This document shows positions 42,520-50,628 of a stretch of 64,000 bases of DNA, in pieces; within the stretch, counting starts at the first letter, position 1, and each line of letters opens with the position of its first letter. The notes below the pieces were generated by a model. The model searched no databases and was not told where the DNA came from. It was given only the letters and a program-made list of their open reading frames with translations. Both the position numbers and the translations under genes were made by a program. This stretch comes from Corynebacterium sp. UBA2622 (GTDB lineage: Bacteria > Actinomycetota > Actinomycetes > Mycobacteriales > Mycobacteriaceae), in NCBI RefSeq assembly GCF_002339505.1, contig NZ_DDJO01000017.1:165938-229937 (forward strand). The letters are read 5' to 3'.

Positions 42520-42975
42520 GTGTCCAAGGTGTCCCAGGAGTACAGACAGTCAGTGCTGCGGCAGCTCGTGCCGTTCGTGATCATCGGCGTCGGGTGCGCG
42601 GTGATCGATTTCGGCATCACTTACTCCCTGACGGAGCTCACGGGGCTGTCGCGCACCGGCTCCAAGGCGGTCGGCTGGGTGTTCGGCACCCTGGTGGCGT
42701 ACCTGCTGAACTCGCGATTCGCGTTCCAGTCGCAGGTCAGCGCGAAAAAGGCGGGGGCCGTTTTCCTGCTCTACGCGATCACGTTCGCCGTTCAGGTGTT
42801 CCTCTACGATGTCACCGACGAGCCGCTCCAGGCCCTCGGCCTGGTCGAGCCGTGGAAGGATATCGTCTCCTTCACCATCGCACAGGGGGTGGCCACCGTG
42901 ACCAACTTCGTGCTGCAGCGCCGGGTGATCTTCCGGGAGGAGACGAAGATCGTCGCGCAGGCGGACCCGGCCTGA
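42520..42975 (+). CDS. GtrA-like membrane protein (Rv3789-type)
   Basis: 151 aa with four membrane segments: FVIIGVGCAVIDFGITY, VGWVFGTLVAYLLNSRFAFQ and two more, and the YLLNSRF and NFVLQRRVIF motifs of GtrA. In mycobacteria the homologue beside dprE1 is linked to arabinan assembly or lipid-linked sugar flipping. The GTG stands 8 nt after TAGACT, whose TAG is also the stop of the previous gene. Confidence 0.85.
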   Translation: MSKVSQEYRQSVLRQLVPFVIIGVGCAVIDFGITYSLTELTGLSRTGSKAVGWVFGTLVAYLLNSRFAFQSQVSAKKAGAVFLLYAITFAVQVFLYDVTDEPLQALGLVEPWKDIVSFTIAQGVATVTNFVLQRRVIFREETKIVAQADPA

Positions 42976-42979
42976 GGGG

Positions 42980-43897
42980 TCAGCCGCGCGGGCCGGGGCG
43001 GCGGAAATCCTCCCGCGCCCCCATCTGCAGCAGCGAGATCCAGCGGACGAACTCGCGGGGGTTTTTCTTTTCCACCAGGAAGAACCACGCGAACCTGACC
43101 ACCTCCTGCAGTTTCATCTTCCGCATGCCCTGCTGGTTCATGATGTAGCCGCGGTTGCGGTAGGTGAAGTAGCGCTTGGTCTCGTTGTCCGGCCACTGCG
43201 CGTGGGCGCGGCCGCCCATGATGGGCTGGAACTCCCCGGAGCCGTCCGGGTGCAGGTAGGACGTGGTCAGGGCGGTGCCGTAGGCCAGACCGGAGCGCGA
43301 GAGGCGTCGGTGGTACTCCACCTCGTCGCCGCGGATGAAGAGCCGGTAGTCCGGCACCCCGATGCGCTCCATCGCCCCCGCCGAGATGAGTGCGCCGTTG
43401 AACAGGGAGGCGTACTGCGGCAGGAAGTCGCCCTCGAGCTCCGCGGTGGTGCGCTTCCAGGTCACGCCCTGGCGCAGGGGGAAAGCGAGCTTCGCGGGGT
43501 CCTCCAGGCTGACCACCAGCGGGCTGACCTCCGCGAGGCCGTGGCGCTCCGCGGCGGCGTACAGAGAGGCCAGGACGTTCCCGTCGGCGGGGCGGCCGTC
43601 GTCATCGGCGCACCACACGGCATCCGCCCCCAGCGCGAGGGCGTGCAGGAAGCCGTAGGCGAAACCGCCCGCCCCGCCCAGGTTGGTGCGCGAGGGCAGG
43701 TACACGCCGCGGTCCCCGGCGAGCTCCGCCAGCAGGTCGCGGACGCCGTCCTGCGCCGCGTTGTCCACCACGATCACCCACGTCACCGGGTGAGTTTGGC
43801 TGACCACCTGCTCCAGGGAGTGGCGCAGGAGCTCAACGCGGTTGTGGGTGACGATCACCGCGGCGGTTTTCCCGCGCGGGTTGAGGGTGGCAGTCAT
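42980..43897 (-). CDS. glfT1: galactofuranosyltransferase GlfT1
   Basis: 305 aa GT-2 family enzyme that adds the first two galactofuranose residues to the rhamnose linker. AVIVTHNR begins the nucleotide-sugar domain, VVDNAAQDG follows, and CADDDGRP is the DxD-type metal site. It precedes wzt/wzm on the same strand only after a 48-bp gap on the upstream side, as in the mycobacterial cluster. Confidence 0.93.
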   Translation of the reverse strand: MTATLNPRGKTAAVIVTHNRVELLRHSLEQVVSQTHPVTWVIVVDNAAQDGVRDLLAELAGDRGVYLPSRTNLGGAGGFAYGFLHALALGADAVWCADDDGRPADGNVLASLYAAAERHGLAEVSPLVVSLEDPAKLAFPLRQGVTWKRTTAELEGDFLPQYASLFNGALISAGAMERIGVPDYRLFIRGDEVEYHRRLSRSGLAYGTALTTSYLHPDGSGEFQPIMGGRAHAQWPDNETKRYFTYRNRGYIMNQQGMRKMKLQEVVRFAWFFLVEKKNPREFVRWISLLQMGAREDFRRPGPRG

Positions 43898-43945
43898 GCC
43901 CACCATTGTGCCCGAGCGGCCGCGCGGTCCCGGGCAGCGACCCCG

Positions 43946-44731
43946 CTACCCCTGGAAGCGCTGGACCAGGTCGGCCACGTAGCGCCCGGCCTCCGGGCCT
44001 TCGTAGGCCGCGACCACGTCCGAGACCTCGCCCGCCTTGCGGATTTCCCCCTTGTCGATCCACAGGCCGGTGGTGCACAGCTGCGCGAGGAAGTCGTTGG
44101 AGTGGGAGGCGAAGACGAGGATGCCGGAGCGCTGCACCATCTCGGCGAGGCGCACACGGGCCTTGGCCATGAAGGCGGCGTCCACGGCTCCGATTCCTTC
44201 GTCGAGAAGCAGGATCTCGGGCTCGATGGAGGTGACCACACCAAGGGCGAGGCGGATCCTCATGCCGGTGGAGTAGGTGCGCAGCGGCATGCTGAGGTAG
44301 TCGCCCAGCTCGGAGAACTCCGCGATCTCGTCCATCTTCCTGCGCATCTGCCTGCGGGTCTGGCCGAGGAAGAGCCCGCGGATGATGATGTTCTCGTACC
44401 CGGAGATCTCCGGGTCCATGCCCACGCCGAGGTCGAAGACCGGGGCGACGCGCCCGCGCACGTCCGCCACGCCGCGGGTGGGTTCGTAGATCCCGCTGAG
44501 CAGGCGCAGAAGCGTGGACTTGCCGGCGCCGTTGTGGCCCACCAGCCCCACGCGGTCGCCCTCTCGCAGGTGGAGGTTGATGTCGCGCAGCGCCTCGACG
44601 ACGACCGTGTTCGAGGCGTTCTTGCCGATGGCACCGCCTGCGGTGGAGACCACGGCCTTCTTCAGCGAGCGCGACTTCGCGTCGAAGATGGGGAAGTCGA
44701 CGCAGGCGTTGTAGGTGTCGATGGAAACCAT
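43946..44731 (-). CDS. wzt: galactan ABC exporter, ATP-binding protein Wzt
   Basis: 261 aa. VGHNGAGKSTLLRLLSGIY is Walker A, YSTGMRIRLALGVVT the ABC signature region, and ILLLDEGIGAVD Walker B. Homologous to Rv3781. It powers export of the lipid-linked galactan through Wzm. The gene follows wzm with a 13-bp gap. Confidence 0.93.
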   Translation of the reverse strand: MVSIDTYNACVDFPIFDAKSRSLKKAVVSTAGGAIGKNASNTVVVEALRDINLHLREGDRVGLVGHNGAGKSTLLRLLSGIYEPTRGVADVRGRVAPVFDLGVGMDPEISGYENIIIRGLFLGQTRRQMRRKMDEIAEFSELGDYLSMPLRTYSTGMRIRLALGVVTSIEPEILLLDEGIGAVDAAFMAKARVRLAEMVQRSGILVFASHSNDFLAQLCTTGLWIDKGEIRKAGEVSDVVAAYEGPEAGRYVADLVQRFQG

Positions 44732-44744
44732 GGTGATAAGTCCT

Positions 44745-45629
44745 TTACACCCAGTAGGGGACGCGGAAGCGCAGCTGGCGCATGACCAGGAGCGTGACCA
44801 GCAGCCCCGCCACCGTGCAGGCCCCGACGATGGCCCAGTGGTAGGCGGCCACGTCCTGGCCGATCAGGGGCGCGCGGATGATCTCCAGGTAGTGGTAGAG
44901 CGGGTTGAGCTCCGCGATGCGTGCGCGCCGGGCGACCTCCCCGCCCTGCTCGCGCAGGGTGGAGGTGGTCCACACGATCGGCGTGACGTAGAACAGCAGC
45001 TGGACCAGTGCCTCGAGCAACGGGGCTACATCGCGGAACCGGGTGGCGATGATGCCGAAGAGCATGGTCACCCACACGCCGTTGAGCACGAGCAGCAGCA
45101 GCGCCGGCACGGCCAGCAGGGTACTCAGGGTGAGCGGGATGCGGAAGATGACGATGAGCACCAGCCAGATCACCATGTTGTGGGCGAGGAAGAGCAGCTG
45201 GCGCCACACCAGCCTGTAGACGTGCACCGACAGTGCGGAGGGCAGCTGCTTGATCAGGCCCTCGTTCTCGATGAAGACGTTGGCGCCGTCCTTGATGCAG
45301 CCCGAGATGAATCCCCAGATGACGAAGCCCACCGTGACATGGGGGAGGAACTCCCGCACGGAGATCTGGAACAGCATGGAGTACAGCAGGCCGAGGGCGA
45401 GGGCCATTACGCCGGTGGCGATGGTGATCCACAGCGGGCCCAGCGAGGAGCGGCGGTAGCGCTGCTTGATGTCCTGCCAGCCGAGCTGCAGCCAGAGTTC
45501 GTGCTGGTTCCACCCGCGCACGAGGTCCGACCACGCGCGCGAGAAGGTCTTGGACTGCGACTTCGGCGTCTCATCGGTGGCGGTCGACGTCATGCGGGCG
45601 ACGTCGGCGCGCAACTGCTGCTTGTCCAT
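44745..45629 (-). CDS. wzm: galactan ABC exporter, permease Wzm
   Basis: 294 aa with six membrane segments of the ABC-2 type; QRYRRSSLGPLWITI is the typical N-terminal motif of polysaccharide exporters. ATG at 45629 is chosen; GTG at 45632 and ATG at 45638 are alternatives, but a TAGGGT box lies so close upstream that a leaderless start at 45632/45629 fits best. It heads the leftward wzm-wzt-glfT1 operon. Confidence 0.93.
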   Translation of the reverse strand: MDKQQLRADVARMTSTATDETPKSQSKTFSRAWSDLVRGWNQHELWLQLGWQDIKQRYRRSSLGPLWITIATGVMALALGLLYSMLFQISVREFLPHVTVGFVIWGFISGCIKDGANVFIENEGLIKQLPSALSVHVYRLVWRQLLFLAHNMVIWLVLIVIFRIPLTLSTLLAVPALLLLVLNGVWVTMLFGIIATRFRDVAPLLEALVQLLFYVTPIVWTTSTLREQGGEVARRARIAELNPLYHYLEIIRAPLIGQDVAAYHWAIVGACTVAGLLVTLLVMRQLRFRVPYWV

Positions 45630-45811
45630 CACGCCCATTACCCTAGCGCCCGGGCCGTCCCGACCCGTGTAGGCCTGCGACGACTCCGTCCCGAAGGCCC
45701 CGGCGGGCCCCGACGCATTCGAAAACTCTTACTAATCGGTCGGGAAAAGTCCAGCGAGAACCCCGTTGTGCGCGGCGAGCAGGCAAGTGTGCATCGCCGC
45801 GCGGGGGTGTG

Positions 45812-45817
45812 CATAAT
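45812..45817 (+). promoter_or_regulatory. -10 element of the class-V aminotransferase-like gene
   Basis: TGTGCATAAT contains an extended -10 (TG followed by CATAAT) 77 bp before the GTG start, which itself has a good Shine-Dalgarno (GGGAGG). This is one of the few genes here with a long leader. Confidence 0.45.
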
Positions 45818-45893
45818 TGGGTGCTGTATTTCGTTCGTCCTACATCTTTCGGTTTATCCGGATTCGGCACACCAACCCTGGGAGGTTCATCCA

Positions 45894-47135
45894 GTGGCCT
45901 ATGACGTCGCGAGCGTGCGCGGGCTCTACACCTCCCTCTCTGACGGCTGGACGTACCTCAACGCCCACGACTGCCCGCAGATCCCCGAGCGCGTCTCCGC
46001 CGCGGTCGCCCGTTCCTTCCGCATGTCCACGGCCGTCTCCCGCCCCGAGCCCGTGGCGGGTTCGCACTCCCGGCACAACGCCGGGAGGCCCGAGGGGCTC
46101 GCATTGCTTAGCGACGCCCACACCGCCGTCGCCGACCTTGTCGGCGCCACCCCCGAGCGCGTTGTCCTGGGCCCGAGCCTCCACGCCCTCTATGCCGCGC
46201 TGGCGGCGGCGATGCGCCCGCTGCTGCGCCGCAACTCCACCGTTGTGCTGAACAACGTCGACCGCCCCGACCTGACCGCGGCGCTGAGCCGCGTGGACGC
46301 CGGGGTGCGCTGGGCGCAGGCGGACCTGGCCACCGGCGAGCTGCCCTCGTGGCAGTACGACGACCTCGTCGACGGCTCGACGCGGCTCGTCTCCGTCCCC
46401 GCGGCGCACGGCCTGCTGGGCAACGTCGCCCCCGTCGCAGAGGTGGTGGACAGGGTCCGCGCCCGCTCCCGCGCGTGGGTCATTGTCGACGCCTCCGCCT
46501 ACGCCCCGTACCGGGCCATCGCCTTCGACGACTGGAACGCAGACGTCGTGGCCGTCGACCTCGCTGAGATGGGCGGGCCGGAGATCGCGGCGCTCGTCTT
46601 CCGCGACGAAGCCATGTTCGGGCGTCTGGACGCCCTCGGCCACCCGGACGTAACCGGGGCGGCGAAGCTTGCGCAGCGGGTCTCGCCGGGTCTTGCGGGC
46701 GGCGTTTCCTCCGTGGTCGAGCACTACGCGTCGCTGGCGGAGCGCCCGGCGCACGGTCGCAGCACCCGCCGCACCCGCCTGCTGGCCTCGATGGATGAGG
46801 CCAGCACCTACCTCAACGGGCTTCGCGACGACCTTCACACCTTCCTGGGCACCCTGCCCGCCGTGCACATCGTCGGCGTCTCCGGCGAGGCGGCCGACGG
46901 CGCGACGATCGACCGCGTGCCCCGCCTGAGCTTCGGGGTGATGGGGGTGCCCTCGGCGATGGTGAACCAGCGGCTCTTCGACAACGGCATCGTTGCCACC
47001 GAAGCCCCCGCCAACCAGCTGTTCACGGACATGGGTGTCCGCGACATGGGGGGCGCGGTGACGGTGTCGCTCGGCCCGTTCAACACGCCGAACGACCTCG
47101 ACCAGCTGATCCGCGCCGTCGCCTCCCTAGCCTGA
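45894..47135 (+). CDS. class-V aminotransferase-like protein without the PLP lysine
   Basis: 413 aa, similar in order and length to cysteine-desulfurase-like proteins (Rv3778c position). VIVDASAYAP carries the Asp that would bind the PLP ring, but the segment VVAVDLAEMGGPEI has Glu225 where the Schiff-base Lys normally stands (HKxxGPxG). GGGAGG lies 8 nt before the GTG. The protein may bind PLP without forming the internal aldimine, or have lost catalysis. It lies next to qor in the same arrangement as in M. tuberculosis. Confidence 0.72.
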   Translation: MAYDVASVRGLYTSLSDGWTYLNAHDCPQIPERVSAAVARSFRMSTAVSRPEPVAGSHSRHNAGRPEGLALLSDAHTAVADLVGATPERVVLGPSLHALYAALAAAMRPLLRRNSTVVLNNVDRPDLTAALSRVDAGVRWAQADLATGELPSWQYDDLVDGSTRLVSVPAAHGLLGNVAPVAEVVDRVRARSRAWVIVDASAYAPYRAIAFDDWNADVVAVDLAEMGGPEIAALVFRDEAMFGRLDALGHPDVTGAAKLAQRVSPGLAGGVSSVVEHYASLAERPAHGRSTRRTRLLASMDEASTYLNGLRDDLHTFLGTLPAVHIVGVSGEAADGATIDRVPRLSFGVMGVPSAMVNQRLFDNGIVATEAPANQLFTDMGVRDMGGAVTVSLGPFNTPNDLDQLIRAVASLA

Positions 47136-47143
47136 GGTTCGAC

Positions 47144-48100
47144 CTACACGGTCAGGACGATCTTGCCGGTGTTGTCGCCGGAGTCGAGGTGTTCGTGCGC
47201 GTCCGCGGCCTCGGCGAGCGGGAATGTCCGCGAGATGCTGTGCGTGATGGTGCCGTCCTCGAGCAGGGGCCAGACGTTCTTGACGGTGTCCGCGACGATG
47301 TCCGCCTTCATCTCTACCGGCCGGGCGCGCAGCGTCGTGGTGTGCACGGACTGGCGCCGCGCCAGCATGCGCCCGAGGTTGAGGGTGCCCTTCGGTCCGC
47401 CCTGCAGCGCGATGACAACCAGGCGTCCGTCGACGGCCAGGGATGTGATGTTGTCCTCGAGGTAGGGCCCGCCGATGACGTCGAGGATGACGTCGCAGGA
47501 GCCCTTCAGCTCCTCGGCGAAGTTCTGCTCCTTGTAGTTGATGAGGATGTCGGCGCCCAGCTCGCGGCAGTAGTCCAGCTTCTCCGCGCTGCCCGCGGTT
47601 GTGGCCACCTCGCAGCCGAGGGCCTTGCAGAGCTGGATGGCGAAGGAACCGACTCCGCCGGAACCGCCGTGGATGAGGACCCGGTCGCCCTCCTTTACCC
47701 CGGCAACCATTCCGAGGTTCGACCAGGCGGTCGCGGCTGCTTCCACGATCCCCGCGGTGTGCTCCTGGCTGAACCCCTTGGGTACTGGGGTGAGCTGGCC
47801 CTCCGGAACCGCGACAAGCTCGGCGTAACCACCGCCGGCGAGGAGACAGCCCACCTCTTCGCCCATGGTGCGGCCGGTGCTGCCCGCGTCGGCGATGACC
47901 CCCGCGCACTCGAGGCCGATGATCTCGGACGCGCCCTTGGGCGGGGGGTACATGCCCTGCGCCTGGGCGAGGTCCGCGCGGTTGACCCCTGCCGCCTTCA
48001 CCCGCACGAGCACCTCGCCGTCGCGCAGCTGCGGGTCCGGGACGTCGGTGAGTTCAAGGGAGCGGGGGTTATCGGGATCGGTCTGGGTGATTGCCTTCAT
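47144..48100 (-). CDS. NAD(P)H-dependent quinone oxidoreductase (Qor-like MDR)
   Basis: 318 aa medium-chain reductase. VLIHGGSGGVGSFAIQLCKALGCEV is the NADPH-binding loop and GLECAGVI belongs to the GroES-like N-terminal domain; zinc ligands are absent, as in quinone reductases. It corresponds to Rv3777. TAATCT stands 8 nt before the ATG, suggesting a leaderless message. Confidence 0.9.
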   Translation of the reverse strand: MKAITQTDPDNPRSLELTDVPDPQLRDGEVLVRVKAAGVNRADLAQAQGMYPPPKGASEIIGLECAGVIADAGSTGRTMGEEVGCLLAGGGYAELVAVPEGQLTPVPKGFSQEHTAGIVEAAATAWSNLGMVAGVKEGDRVLIHGGSGGVGSFAIQLCKALGCEVATTAGSAEKLDYCRELGADILINYKEQNFAEELKGSCDVILDVIGGPYLEDNITSLAVDGRLVVIALQGGPKGTLNLGRMLARRQSVHTTTLRARPVEMKADIVADTVKNVWPLLEDGTITHSISRTFPLAEAADAHEHLDSGDNTGKIVLTV

Positions 48101-48151
48101 GCCGTCCCAGATTATCCAAGTTTTCCGGTTCCGGGCTAAGATCGTGGCGCT

Positions 48152-48239
<88 letters not shown>

Positions 48240-48584
48240 AACAGGATCGGACGCTGTGCGGGGAATGCACCACGGTACGGCGGGTGGGCGCGGGTCCGGG
48301 TGCGCGAAAGGCGTGATATCACGGTTTGCGTAACTTAGCCGGCGTTTCCCCAGGTGACTCGCGGCGGCAGGGCCTGAAACGTGATATCACACGGGGCGGA
48401 GTCAACACGCACCCCGCGAGGTGATGAATGATCTCCGCGGGCACCCGCGCTCGGTCGAGAACCCGGCGCACGGCGGACGGGCTGGGCCCCGCGGTGGCGG
48501 GCGATCCGTGCCGGACCCCGACGGCGGGTGACGCGCAGTCTAAAGATGCGGTGCTCGGTGCACGCCGGTGTTTCTCCCGGGGTG
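48240..48584. other. 345-bp intergenic region after tRNA-Ser
   Basis: Contains repeat copy 3 (48312-48391). The remainder is high-GC sequence with no convincing ORF or RNA. It lies between the rightward tRNA and the end of the leftward aminotransferase gene. Confidence 0.6.
48312..48391 (+). repeat. 80-bp paired-palindrome repeat, copy 3
   Basis: CGTGATATCACG at 48312-48323, core CCGGCGTTTCCCCAGGT at 48339-48355, second box CGTGATATCACA at 48380-48391. Start-to-start 68 bp and core offset 27 bp, exactly as in copies 1 and 2; only the last base of the second box differs. Confidence 0.92.
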
Positions 48585-49715
48585 TTAGCCCACCCGATCC
48601 AGGACCTCGATGAATCGCTGGGCCGCGGCCTCCGGGTCCTCCCACTTGTCCAGCCCGAACAGGCCGATGCGGAAGGTGGAGAACTCCTCTCCCTCGTCGA
48701 TCTTCAGCGGAACGCCCGAGGCGATCTGCAGGCCGTGCTCCTTGAACGCGGCGCCGGACTGCTGCTCGGGGGTTTTCGCGTAGAGGACCACCACCCCGTT
48801 GGACTCGTAGCCCTCGGCGGCGACGGAGGAGTAGCCGCGCTCGTAGGCGGCCTCGCGCACGAGGCGGCCGAGGGTGCGCTGGCGCTCAGCCAGGGCATCG
48901 AGACCCTGCGCGGTCGACTCCTTCATGATGCCGAGGTTGCGCACGATGGCGTCCGTCGGCAGCGTGGAGTGGTACGCGGCCTTCCCGTCGCGGTAGCCGT
49001 CGAAGATCTCGAGCCACTTCTTCAGGTCGAGCGTGAAGGAGGTGCTCTGCGTCGCGGCGACGGCCTCGCGGCCCTTCCCGCTGAGCAGGACGTAGCCGGT
49101 GGCGGGGGAGCCGGACCAGGACTTCTGGGGTGCGGAGACAAGCACGTCCACGCCGGTCGCCTTCATGTCGGTGAAGGCGGCGCCGGCGGCGATGCAGTCG
49201 AGGACGAACAGTGCGCCCGCACGTTCGGCGATGTCGCCGAGGCCGCGCAGGTAGTCGTCGGGAAGCGTGAGACCCGCGGCCGTCTCGGTGTGCGCCGTGA
49301 CGATCACGTCGGGGGAGAACTTTTCGACGGCCCCGCGGACCTCGTCCAGCGACGGCGGGGCGAAGGAGGGGTTCGCTCCCCCGGAGGTCGGGGCCGCGTT
49401 GAGCACCTTGACCTGGTCGGTGATGGAGCCGGTCTCGATGATCTGCGACCACCGGAAGGTGAACAGCCCGGAGCGCAGAATGAGCACCTTTTTGCCGGTG
49501 AAGAGCTGGCGGGCCACGGCCTCCATCGCCGCGGTGCCGCCGCCCGGGATCAGGGCGGCGCCGTCCGCGTTGTAGGTGGAGGTGAGAATCTCCAGCATCC
49601 CGCGTGCCGCAGCGATGAACTTCTGCGACATGTGGTTCAGTGAGCGGTCGGTGAAGACGACCGAGTACTCCAGCAGGCCGTCGGGGTCGATGTCAGTGCG
49701 TGGCAGTGCAGTCAT
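48585..49715 (-). CDS. class-V aminotransferase (alanine-glyoxylate/serine-pyruvate type)
   Basis: 376 aa. LVSAPQKSWSGSPATGYVLL holds the PLP lysine; FVLDCIAAGAAF the ring-binding Asp. The length and order of motifs fit AGXT/PucG-like enzymes, which transfer amino groups between alanine, serine or ureidoglycine and glyoxylate-type acceptors. The start ATG at 49715 follows TACCCT by 7 nt. The exact substrate is not shown. Confidence 0.83.
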   Translation of the reverse strand: MTALPRTDIDPDGLLEYSVVFTDRSLNHMSQKFIAAARGMLEILTSTYNADGAALIPGGGTAAMEAVARQLFTGKKVLILRSGLFTFRWSQIIETGSITDQVKVLNAAPTSGGANPSFAPPSLDEVRGAVEKFSPDVIVTAHTETAAGLTLPDDYLRGLGDIAERAGALFVLDCIAAGAAFTDMKATGVDVLVSAPQKSWSGSPATGYVLLSGKGREAVAATQSTSFTLDLKKWLEIFDGYRDGKAAYHSTLPTDAIVRNLGIMKESTAQGLDALAERQRTLGRLVREAAYERGYSSVAAEGYESNGVVVLYAKTPEQQSGAAFKEHGLQIASGVPLKIDEGEEFSTFRIGLFGLDKWEDPEAAAQRFIEVLDRVG

Positions 49716-49762
49716 GCACTTCAGGGTAACGCGCGTCACCCTCCGGCGCGCCGGTTTGCGGG

Positions 49763-50275
49763 CTAACCCTCGGGGAACAGCTCCGGCATGGTGTAGAACT
49801 TGCGCTCGCCGAAGGGGGCGGCCATCCCGCGGAAGACATCGAGGGCGCGCTTGGTGGTGGGGCGGTCCTGGCCGGCGACGATCTGGACCTTGTCCAGGGT
49901 CAGCGGCCCCGCGATCTCCACGGCCGAGCCGGAGTTCGGGGTGTCGGTGTGGTGGGCGAAGCGGGAGACGTCGAAAAGCGATGCCGCCTCGTCGAGCGTG
50001 GTGGCGCTGGCGCTGCCGCCGTCGTTCAGGCGCCAGTCGCCCTCGAGGTCGCCGAGGGGGATGCCGAGGAGGACCACGTCGCGGGAGAACTCGGGGGTGG
50101 TCAGCGCGGAGACCTTGGGGGCGAGGTAGAAGGTGAGGGGGCCCTGGAGGGCATCGGCGGTGAGCTCGCTCACGCGCACGGGGTGCCAGACGATCCAGTC
50201 CTTGACGTTGGAGGATGAGGGGGCCTCGTCGCCGCGGGCGGCGAAGCCGGATGTGAGCCAGGAGTTGATTTTCAT
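49763..50275 (-). CDS. hypothetical conserved cytoplasmic protein
   Basis: 170 aa, mixed beta/alpha with no recognised domain. WLTSGFAARGDEAPSSSNVKDWIVWHPVRV opens it; FDVSRFAHHTDTPNSG and AGPLTLDKVQIVAGQ follow. Codon use is like the neighbours. It follows the aminotransferase gene on the same strand upstream, with 47 bp between, and may share its transcript. Confidence 0.6.
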   Translation of the reverse strand: MKINSWLTSGFAARGDEAPSSSNVKDWIVWHPVRVSELTADALQGPLTFYLAPKVSALTTPEFSRDVVLLGIPLGDLEGDWRLNDGGSASATTLDEAASLFDVSRFAHHTDTPNSGSAVEIAGPLTLDKVQIVAGQDRPTTKRALDVFRGMAAPFGERKFYTMPELFPEG

Positions 50276-50377
50276 GCTGTTCAGTTTACGGAAATGTGGC
50301 CGGGGCAACAGCGCCTGAGAACCGGGCGGGCGCATTTTGTTGGGTGCCGTGTCCTTGGGTACTATGCAACATGGTCC

Positions 50378-50469
50378 GGAGACGTGCCAGAGTGGCCGAA
50401 TGGGGCTCCCTGCTAAGGAGTTGCCCTCTTTGCGGAGGGCCGCAGGTTCAAATCCTGTCGTCTCCGCCA
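50378..50469 (+). tRNA. tRNA-Ser (anticodon GCU)
   Basis: Class II tRNA with acceptor GGAGACG/CGTCTCC, anticodon loop CTGCTAA and a long variable arm; CCA encoded at 50467-50469. Confidence 0.95.
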
Positions 50470-50470
50470 C

Positions 50471-50546
50471 GCGCCCGTAGCTCAACGGATAGAGCATCTG
50501 ACTACGGATCAGAAGGTTGGGGGTTCGAATCCCTCCGGGCGCACCA
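50471..50546 (+). tRNA. tRNA-Arg (anticodon ACG), copy 1
   Basis: Acceptor GCGCCCG/CGGGCGC, anticodon loop CTACGGA, TTCGAAT T-loop. CCA is encoded (50544-50546). The ACG anticodon is a substrate for TadA. The 73-nt body is identical to the second copy at 52051. Confidence 0.95.
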
Positions 50547-50549
50547 GCA

Positions 50550-50585
50550 CAAACCCCGTTTCGGCGGGGTTTGTTTGTGTTTGCG
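50550..50585 (+). terminator. intrinsic terminator after tRNA-Arg copy 1
   Basis: A 9-bp stem CAAACCCCG/CGGGGTTTG with a 6-nt loop is followed by a T-rich run (TTTGTGTTTG). Confidence 0.8.
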
Positions 50586-50628
50586 GCCGGCCGGGCAGGG
50601 CGGCGGCGCGAGGTAAGGCAGGTGCAGG

